DNA of 11,395 nt from an uncultured Bacteroidales bacterium (GTDB taxonomy: Bacteria > Bacteroidota > Bacteroidia > Bacteroidales > Paludibacteraceae): positions 1 through 11,395 of the forward strand of contig USNU01000022.1 in the NCBI GenBank assembly GCA_900556095.1, read 5' to 3'. A model generated the notes under the pieces. The model was not told the origin of the DNA. It made no database searches and saw nothing but the letters and a program-made list of their open reading frames with translations. The first letter of the stretch is position 1, and each line of letters starts with the position of its first letter. Made by a program: the position numbers and the translations under genes. Below, piece by piece: positions 6,572 through 11,395 of this stretch.

Positions 6572-7363
6572 ATGAAACATCTCTTTTGCAGTTGTCTTTT
6601 TGTGTTTGCCGTAATACACTATGCAACAGCACAAATGGTTTCGACTTACACGATAGAGGCTACAAAGGGTGGATATGAGGTTACGTGGATATATTCTGAC
6701 GGGCGGTTTGAGGTGATACACTATGCACCGTTTGACACTGCAGAACTGAAAAACGGGAAGGATAAGAAACGCGGAGAAACGATTGCTTATCACGCAGATA
6801 GTACGATTGCATTCCGAAAAAACTATACTAACGGTAAGTTGGACGGTGTAAGCAGTTGGTTTTATAAAACAGGTGAACCTTATACATTGCAGACCTACAA
6901 CAACGGCAAATTGCAAAAGGTGGAGAACTACTATCGTAACGGACAACTCAAACGGGTGGAACATTACGATGGCGATTGGCAGAAAAGTATAGGCGGACAA
7001 TGTTTTGATTCACTCGGCGTGGAGATTGATTTTACACCCTATCGTGTAGATCCACAGTTTGTTGGCGGTATGGAGGCACTTCGATTGTACATATTATCCA
7101 AGATTTATTGCCCGCCGACCGTTACGGAGAGATGCTCCACTATTGTGTCTTTCAAAATAGACAAGAAAGGATACCTTATGGATGTAAAAGTCCACAAATC
7201 AAGCGGGTATGAATACTTGGATAAACAAGCGACCCGCGTGGTATGGAATATGCCGGAATGGATACCGGGTACATTGGACGGAAAAGTGAAATCTATCGGA
7301 ATGAAACTGCCTATCAATTGGATTCCTGCCACGGAAGAATCAAACAAAAGCAAGAGAAAATAA
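6572..7363 (+). CDS. Secreted protein with MORN-like repeats and a TonB C-terminal domain
   Basis: This 263-residue protein has a signal peptide (MKHLFCSCLFVFAVIHYATA, residues 1-20) and should be periplasmic or lipid-free at the envelope. Residues about 64-134 hold YwqK/MORN-like repeats of the form GET-x-x-Y...NYTNGKLDG, GEPYTLQTYNNGKLQKV and YYRNGQLKRVEHYDG. A TonB C-terminal domain follows (about 162-250), with FVGGMEALRLYI, IVSFKIDKKGYLMDVKVHKSSG, PEWIPGTLDGK and MKLPINW. There is no long proline-rich linker or retained N-terminal anchor as in a classical TonB. The ATG at 6572 was preferred over an upstream in-frame GTG at 6542, which lies inside the hairpin arm and would bury the signal peptide. 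The gene lies 55 nt after uxaC and 31 nt before kdgK, with no own promoter seen. Its codons are more A/T-rich than its neighbours'. The role is unknown; domain calls are from sequence motifs. Confidence 0.85.
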   Translation: MKHLFCSCLFVFAVIHYATAQMVSTYTIEATKGGYEVTWIYSDGRFEVIHYAPFDTAELKNGKDKKRGETIAYHADSTIAFRKNYTNGKLDGVSSWFYKTGEPYTLQTYNNGKLQKVENYYRNGQLKRVEHYDGDWQKSIGGQCFDSLGVEIDFTPYRVDPQFVGGMEALRLYILSKIYCPPTVTERCSTIVSFKIDKKGYLMDVKVHKSSGYEYLDKQATRVVWNMPEWIPGTLDGKVKSIGMKLPINWIPATEESNKSKRK

Positions 7364-7394
7364 AGCAACTACAACAAAACAATAACTACTAAAC

Positions 7395-8417
7395 ATGTCA
7401 AAGATTGTAACTTTGGGCGAGATTATGCTTCGCCTTTCGCCTGCGGGCAACGACCGTTTTATCCAAACAGAGAATTTCCGTATCATCCCCGGTGGCGGTG
7501 AGGCAAACGTGGCTGTTTCGTGTGCCAACTATGGGCATGAGGCTGTTTTTGTAAGCAAACTGCCCAAACATGAGATTGGTCAGATTGCAGTGAATGCACT
7601 GCGTCGCTATGGAGTGAACACCGATTTCATCGCACGTGGTGGCGACCGTGTAGGTCTGTACTATTGCGAGACCGGTGCTTCGATGCGCCCATCGAAAGTG
7701 ATATACGACCGTGCGCACTCCGCCATTGCAGAGGCTGACGCAGCTGATTTTGATTTCGACGCAATTATGGAAGGTGCACAGTGGTTCCATTGGAGTGGTA
7801 TCACGCCGGCTATTTCCGACAAGGCGGCAGAGATTACCCGCCTGGCTTGTGAGGCGGCAAAGCGCCATGGCGTAACGGTTTCGGTGGACTTGAACTTCCG
7901 TAAGAAACTGTGGACCAGCGAGAAAGCCATTTCTATCATGCGCCCGCTCATGCAATATGTAGATGTATGTATCGGCAACGAGGAAGACGCCGCACTCTGC
8001 TTGGGCTTCAAACCGGACGCAGATGTAGAAAGTGGCGAAACCAACGCAGAGGGCTACAAAGGTATCTTCGAGCAGATGGCAAAAGAGTTCGGCTTCAAGT
8101 ATGTCGTTTCCACGCTCCGCGAGAGTTATTCGGCTACGTTCAATGGTTGGAAAGCCCTCATCTATGATGGCAAAGAGTTCTATCAATCAAAGCGTTACGA
8201 AATCAACCCGATTATCGACCGTGTAGGTGGTGGCGACTCCTTCTCCGGAGGTTTGATTCATGGTCTGCTTACCAAGAAGACCCAAGGCGAGGCACTTGAG
8301 TTTGCTGTGGCAGCCAGCGCACTGAAACATACTGTCAATGGCGACTTCAACCTCGTTTCGGTAGAAGAAGTGGAAGCATTGGCTGGTGGAAATGCCAACG
8401 GCAGAGTACAGAGATAA
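7395..8417 (+). CDS. kdgK: 2-keto-3-deoxygluconate kinase (PfkB family)
   Basis: KdgK (EC 2.7.1.45) phosphorylates 2-keto-3-deoxy-D-gluconate with ATP to KDPG, the step before aldolase cleavage. The 340-residue product shows the PfkB sugar-kinase layout. The N-terminal start is KIVTLGEIMLRLSP (3-16), followed by the substrate-side signature IIPGGGEANVAVSCANYG (30-47). SVDLNFRKKLW (163-173) is typical of KDG kinases. The C-terminal ATP/anion-hole motif DRVGGGDSFSGGLIHG (275-290) carries the catalytic base D281; GGGD replaces the more common GAGD, which is tolerated in this branch. Length and motifs alone could fit another ribokinase-type kinase, but the position directly before eda makes KDG the best substrate. 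The preceding gap of 31 nt indicates co-transcription with the TonB-domain gene. Confidence 0.91.
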   Translation: MSKIVTLGEIMLRLSPAGNDRFIQTENFRIIPGGGEANVAVSCANYGHEAVFVSKLPKHEIGQIAVNALRRYGVNTDFIARGGDRVGLYYCETGASMRPSKVIYDRAHSAIAEADAADFDFDAIMEGAQWFHWSGITPAISDKAAEITRLACEAAKRHGVTVSVDLNFRKKLWTSEKAISIMRPLMQYVDVCIGNEEDAALCLGFKPDADVESGETNAEGYKGIFEQMAKEFGFKYVVSTLRESYSATFNGWKALIYDGKEFYQSKRYEINPIIDRVGGGDSFSGGLIHGLLTKKTQGEALEFAVAASALKHTVNGDFNLVSVEEVEALAGGNANGRVQR

Positions 8418-8427
8418 TACGAACCAT

Positions 8428-8467
8428 ACCTCCCCTCAACTTTCCAAATAGAAGGCTGTGGGGAGGT
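8428..8467 (+). repeat. Hairpin between kdgK and eda
   Basis: ACCTCCCC (8428-8435) and GGGGAGGT (8460-8467) are perfect inverted copies around a 24-nt loop in which CTT (8440-8442) and AAG (8452-8454) can pair further. It starts 11 nt after the kdgK stop and no T-run follows, so it is not a standard terminator. The GGAGG inside the right arm lies 18 nt from the eda ATG, too far for a normal ribosome-binding site. A role in message processing or stability is inferred. Confidence 0.5.
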
Positions 8468-8484
8468 GAATAATATATACGTTA

Positions 8485-9150
8485 ATGGCAAAATTTGATA
8501 AGTTGGCCGTTATGGCCAAAATAGGTGAGACGGGTATGGTGCCTGTCTTCTACAACCAAGATTTGGACCTTTGCAAGAATGTCGTAAAGGCTTGTTACGA
8601 GGGCGGTGTACGTGCTTTTGAGTTCACCAATCGCGGTGATTTTGCACACGAAATCTTCGGAGAATTGGTAAAATGGGCAGCCAAAGAGTGCCCCGAACTC
8701 GCGCTCGGTGTCGGTTCTGTTGTGGACGCTCCCACGGCAGCATTGTATATCCAACTCGGTGCCTGCTTTGTGGTAGGTCCTCTTTTCAACGCAGAGATTG
8801 CGCCCGTCTGCAACCGTCGTCTGATTCCTTACTGCCCGGGCTGTGGTTCGGTTTCCGAGATTGGCAAGGCACAGGAATTGGGCTGCGACCTGACCAAACT
8901 CTTCCCCGGCGATGTCTATGGACCGAATATGGTTAAGGGCCTCAAAGCACCGATGCCTTGGTCGAAGATTATGGTTACCGGCGGTGTGGCTCCTGGGAAA
9001 GAGAACCTTGAAAAGTGGTTCAAAGCCGGCGTCTATTGTGTAGGTATGGGCTCTAAGTTGTTCCCAAAAGAGGTCATCGCTGCAGGCGACTGGGTATACA
9101 TCACCAATAAATGTAAAGAATGTCTTGATATCATCAAGGCTGTACGATAA
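8485..9150 (+). CDS. eda: KDPG aldolase (2-dehydro-3-deoxy-phosphogluconate aldolase)
   Basis: Eda (EC 4.1.2.14, often also acting on 4-hydroxy-2-oxoglutarate) splits KDPG into pyruvate and glyceraldehyde 3-phosphate through a Schiff base. The 221-residue product is a single TIM barrel of usual length. The conserved E-x-T-x-R motif appears as FEFTNR (45-50, with E46 and R50, equivalent to E45 and R49 of the E. coli enzyme). The Schiff-base lysine is K138 in [12 protein letters not shown] (136-147). [14 protein letters not shown] (72-85), [16 protein letters not shown] (95-110), IPYCPGC (114-120) and the phosphate-binding [20 protein letters not shown] (163-182) are all present. It follows kdgK by 67 nt with a hairpin in the gap and precedes the transporter by 70 nt. 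It ends the carbon flow of the cluster. Confidence 0.96.
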   Translation: MAKFDKLAVMAKIGETGMVPVFYNQDLDLCKNVVKACYEGGVRAFEFTNRGDFAHEIFGELVKWAAKECPELALGVGSVVDAPTAALYIQLGACFVVGPLFNAEIAPVCNRRLIPYCPGCGSVSEIGKAQELGCDLTKLFPGDVYGPNMVKGLKAPMPWSKIMVTGGVAPGKENLEKWFKAGVYCVGMGSKLFPKEVIAAGDWVYITNKCKECLDIIKAVR

Positions 9151-9162
9151 ATCGGAGAAGCG

Positions 9163-9194
9163 ACCGCTTCATTTCGTCATCGGAATGGGGCGGT
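9163..9194 (+). terminator. Hairpin between eda and the transporter gene, possible partial terminator
   Basis: As RNA, ACCGCUUCAUU (9163-9173) pairs along its whole length with AAUGGGGCGGU (9184-9194), using two G-U pairs, around a 10-nt loop. A T-rich stretch (TTCGTTTGTCCTT, 9194-9206) follows, so some termination before the transporter gene is plausible. An alternative small hairpin GAAGC/GCTTC (9157-9161 with 9166-9170) would compete with it. The exuT ATG lies 27 nt downstream of the stem. Confidence 0.5.
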
Positions 9195-9220
9195 TCGTTT
9201 GTCCTTAATCCTAACAACAC

Positions 9221-10669
9221 ATGTCAACACAAACGAAACTTATGACTAACTGGCGTTGGTGGTTATGTTCGTTGCTCTTTGTGGCAACAACGGTTAACTA
9301 TCTTGACCGCCAAGTGCTTTCCCTCACCTATGAGGAGTTTATCAAACCGGAATTTCATTGGACAGATGACCATTATGGAACGATCACCAGTCTGTTCTCT
9401 ATATTCTATGCTATCGCTTGTCTTTTTGCAGGTAAGTTTGTCGATTGGATGGGCACCAAAAAAGGCTACATGATTGCTATCGGCGTATGGTCGGCAGGCG
9501 CATGTATGCACGCGGCTTGCGGTTGGGCTACAGCCCATATCGAAGGTCTGGGGAGCGTAGATGCAATGCGCGCAGTGGAAGCGGGCTCCAATGCCGCCCT
9601 CGCTGTTGCCACCACCTCGGTCTATCTGTTTTTGCTGTGTCGAGGTATCTTGGCACTTGGTGAGGCGGGTAACTTCCCTGCCGCCATCAAGGTTACAGCG
9701 GAGTATTTCCCCAAGAAAGACCGTGCGTTTGCCACAGCATTGTTCAATGCCGGCGCATCGGTAGGTGCTCTCGCTGCCCCCTTGTGTATCCCGCCTTTGG
9801 CAAAACATCTCGGTTGGGAAATGGCGTTTATCATCATTGGTGCTCTCGGTTTCATCTGGATGTTCTTCTGGCAGTTTATGTACGATAAGCCGGAGAATAG
9901 CAAGCATGTCAATGAGGCGGAATTGCAGTATATCCACCAGGACGATGCCGAAGAAGTGTCTCCCAAGGCGGCGTCCGAAGTGGAGGAGAAGGCGATTCCT
10001 ATGTACAAATGTTTTGGCTATCGTCAGACTTGGGCGTTCATCGTGGGCAAGTTCTTCACTGATGGGGTATGGTGGTTCTTCCTTTTCTGGGCACCGTCAT
10101 ATTTCCAAAACCAGTTTGGCTACAAGGCTTCGTCGGGTATGGGGCAAGCGCTCATCTTCACCCTCTATGCTATTGTAACTATCCTGTCTATCTTTGGTGG
10201 CTACTTGCCTAAGTACTTCGTGGAGAAAAAAGGTATGCAACCATATAGCGGACGTATGTTGGCGATGTTGCTTTTCGCGTTTTTCCCGATGGTGGCTCTT
10301 TTTGCACAACCGTTAGGTTCGTTCAGTGCGTGGTGGCCTGCTGTCTTGATTGGTCTGGCGGGTGCCGGACACCAGGCATGGTCGGCAAACTTGTTCTCCA
10401 CCGTAGGCGATATGTTCCCCAAATCGACCATCGCCACCATCACCGGTATCGGTGCTATGGCGGGTGGTATCGGTTCGATGATTATCCAGAAGAGCGCAGG
10501 TCGTCTCTTCACCTATGCGGAGACGGCTGGCGAGGCGTTCCAATTCCTCGGCTTCTCCAGTAAGCCCGCAGGCTATTTCATCATGTTCTGTTTCTGTGGC
10601 GTGGCATATCTCATCGCGTGGGGCCTCATGAAAGCCCTTGTGCCGAAGTATAGTCCGATTAAAGACTAA
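9221..10669 (+). CDS. exuT: Hexuronate transporter, ExuT-like, major facilitator superfamily
   Basis: This 482-residue inner-membrane protein belongs to the anion:cation symporter branch of the major facilitator superfamily, which imports hexuronates with protons. Around twelve hydrophobic segments can be seen, beginning at WWLCSLLFVATTVNYL (13-28). Family features include NYLDRQVLS (26-34), the loop 2-3 motif GKFVDWMGTKKG (71-82), GEAGNFPAAIKVTAEYFP (147-164), GVWWFFLFWAPSYF (282-295) and HQAWSANLFSTVGDMFP (384-400). An insertion of about 30 residues lies between segments 3 and 4 (103-132). A charged central loop (224-262) separates the two halves. An alternative start at Met8 (9242) is possible, since MTNWRWW is nearer to the family N-terminus. 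Placement after uxaC, kdgK and eda supports glucuronate or galacturonate as substrate; an aldonate or KDG cannot be excluded from sequence. Confidence 0.86.
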   Translation: MSTQTKLMTNWRWWLCSLLFVATTVNYLDRQVLSLTYEEFIKPEFHWTDDHYGTITSLFSIFYAIACLFAGKFVDWMGTKKGYMIAIGVWSAGACMHAACGWATAHIEGLGSVDAMRAVEAGSNAALAVATTSVYLFLLCRGILALGEAGNFPAAIKVTAEYFPKKDRAFATALFNAGASVGALAAPLCIPPLAKHLGWEMAFIIIGALGFIWMFFWQFMYDKPENSKHVNEAELQYIHQDDAEEVSPKAASEVEEKAIPMYKCFGYRQTWAFIVGKFFTDGVWWFFLFWAPSYFQNQFGYKASSGMGQALIFTLYAIVTILSIFGGYLPKYFVEKKGMQPYSGRMLAMLLFAFFPMVALFAQPLGSFSAWWPAVLIGLAGAGHQAWSANLFSTVGDMFPKSTIATITGIGAMAGGIGSMIIQKSAGRLFTYAETAGEAFQFLGFSSKPAGYFIMFCFCGVAYLIAWGLMKALVPKYSPIKD

Positions 10670-10693
10670 TTGCATTACCATATAACTCCAAGA

Positions 10694-10731
10694 GAGACTA
10701 TTCGGTCTATATACGAATAGTCTCCCTTTTT
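10694..10731 (+). terminator. Intrinsic terminator of the hexuronate cluster
   Basis: GAGACTATTCG (10694-10704) pairs perfectly with CGAATAGTCTC (10714-10724) around a 9-nt loop and is followed by CCTTTTT ending at 10731. This is a textbook Rho-independent terminator. It starts 25 nt after the exuT stop and marks the end of the cluster. The next gene starts only 30 nt later, so that gene needs its own promoter in this short gap or in the terminator itself. Confidence 0.88.
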
Positions 10732-10760
10732 GTAGCACGATTTTTGTAGTGATTTGTCAA

Positions 10761-11395
10761 ATGATACAACCTCAAGAAATTCTGCGTCGCCGTGATATGC
10801 GCGATGTATTCACTTTTACCATCGACCCTGCCGATGCCAAAGATTTTGATGATGCCCTGTCGTTCCAACGTTTGGAGGACGGGCTTTTGCAGGTAGGTGT
10901 GCATATTGCCGATGTTACCCATTATGTTACTCCCGGTTCCGAGATAGACGACGAGGCATATCGCCGTGGTACGAGTGTTTATTTGGTGGACAAGGTCATA
11001 CCGATGCTTCCCGAGGAACTATGTAATTTTCTATGCTCTCTGCGTCCCGATGAGGAGAAACTCTGTATGTCGGTCATCTTCACGATGACTTCGGAAGGTC
11101 AGGTAGTAAAGCATAAACTCTGCCGCACCGTCATTCGTTCCAATGTGCGTCTCAATTACGATCAGGCACAGGAAATCATAGGAAATGCGCAATCGGCAAT
11201 GTATAATGCGCAATTAGCCGATGCCATCCATACTCTCAACAATGTAGCGAAGCATTTGCGCAATAAGCGTTTTGCAGATGGTTCGCTTTATCTGGAGCAG
11301 GACGAAGTGCGTTTTCGCTTAGACGAGAACGGCGAACCCGTAGAGATATATTTCGAGCACCCCAATGAGGCGCACCATCTCATAGAGGAGTTTAT
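10761..11395 (+). CDS. rnr: RNase R-family exonuclease beginning at the RNB domain (runs off the right edge)
   Basis: RNase R is a 3'-to-5' exoribonuclease that degrades structured RNA. My translation from the ATG at 10761 gives 211 residues with no stop to the edge. The RNB catalytic domain begins at once: FTIDPADAKDFDDAL (19-33) carries the metal-binding aspartates D22, D28, D30 and D31, equivalent to D272, D278, D280 and D281 of E. coli RNase R. HIADVTHYV (48-56), RRGTSVYLVDKVIPMLPEELCNFLCSLRPDEEKL (68-101) and NEAHHLIEEF (202-211) continue the canonical core. A typical RNase R has about 200 or more residues of helix-turn-helix and cold-shock domains before this point. Here the frame closes upstream with TAA at 10683-10685, only 78 nt away, and the exuT terminator fills that space. 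A GTG at 10749 is an alternative start adding four residues. The family is certain; whether this is a natural short form or a truncated gene is open. Confidence 0.85.
   Translation, partial: MIQPQEILRRRDMRDVFTFTIDPADAKDFDDALSFQRLEDGLLQVGVHIADVTHYVTPGSEIDDEAYRRGTSVYLVDKVIPMLPEELCNFLCSLRPDEEKLCMSVIFTMTSEGQVVKHKLCRTVIRSNVRLNYDQAQEIIGNAQSAMYNAQLADAIHTLNNVAKHLRNKRFADGSLYLEQDEVRFRLDENGEPVEIYFEHPNEAHHLIEEF

Noticed and set aside
7408..7415. TAACTTTG, a perfect -7 box match
   Set aside because: It lies inside the fifth to eighth codons of kdgK and would give a transcript without the kdgK start; likely chance.
7398..8186. Open frame of 262 codons on the minus strand opposite kdgK
   Set aside because: Shadow of the kdgK frame; no family-like motif is seen.
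1..11395. Mobile element, CRISPR array, tRNA or rRNA genes
   Set aside because: No transposase or integrase motifs, regularly spaced direct repeats or tRNA/rRNA-like sequences were seen on either strand.

Overview
The window comes from a member of the Bacteroidetes, most likely the order Bacteroidales. Three things support this: a porU-porV type IX secretion pair, promoters of the Bacteroidetes type (TTTG and TAnnTTTG boxes), and start codons mostly without a Shine-Dalgarno sequence. Genus and species cannot be read from the sequence alone. All nine genes found are chromosomal in character. No tRNA, rRNA, CRISPR array, insertion sequence or phage gene was seen.

Left part (1-4610, all on the minus strand): reading leftwards from 4610, a short fumarylacetoacetate-hydrolase (FAH)-like protein overlaps by ATGA with porU, the cysteine-protease-like sortase of the type IX secretion system. 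After 142 nt porU is followed by porV, the outer-membrane partner of PorU, which runs off the left edge. The order FAH-like/porU/porV is, from memory, also that of Porphyromonas gingivalis (PG0025-PG0027). The FAH-like protein has lost the residues expected to hold the catalytic metal.

Middle gap (4611-5100): a 490-nt divergent regulatory region. It holds a well-formed minus-strand promoter for the FAH-like/porU genes, a plus-strand promoter for uxaC, and an unusually dense set of inverted repeats. One is a perfect 8+8 dyad overlapping the uxaC -7 box. There is also a GC-rich block (about 4791-4850) able to fold.

Right part (5101-10731, plus strand): a hexuronate-use cluster. It encodes uronate isomerase (uxaC), a secreted MORN-like/TonB C-terminal protein, 2-keto-3-deoxygluconate kinase (kdgK), KDPG aldolase (eda) and an ExuT-like hexuronate transporter. 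The inferred flow is import of glucuronate or galacturonate by ExuT, isomerisation by UxaC, then after a reductase and a dehydratase that are not encoded here, phosphorylation of KDG by KdgK and cleavage of KDPG by Eda to pyruvate and glyceraldehyde 3-phosphate. Hairpins lie in three of the four gaps, and a textbook intrinsic terminator closes the cluster after exuT.

Right edge (10761-11395): the start of an RNase R-family exonuclease gene that begins directly with the RNB catalytic domain, without the usual N-terminal cold-shock domains. It continues beyond the window.

The cores of these systems (T9SS, hexuronate catabolism, RNase R) are known. The points worth a second look are the degenerate FAH-like gene translationally tied to porU, the dyad-rich control region, the TonB/MORN protein inside a sugar-acid operon, and the RNB gene without cold-shock domains. 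No clearly new multi-gene system was identified.
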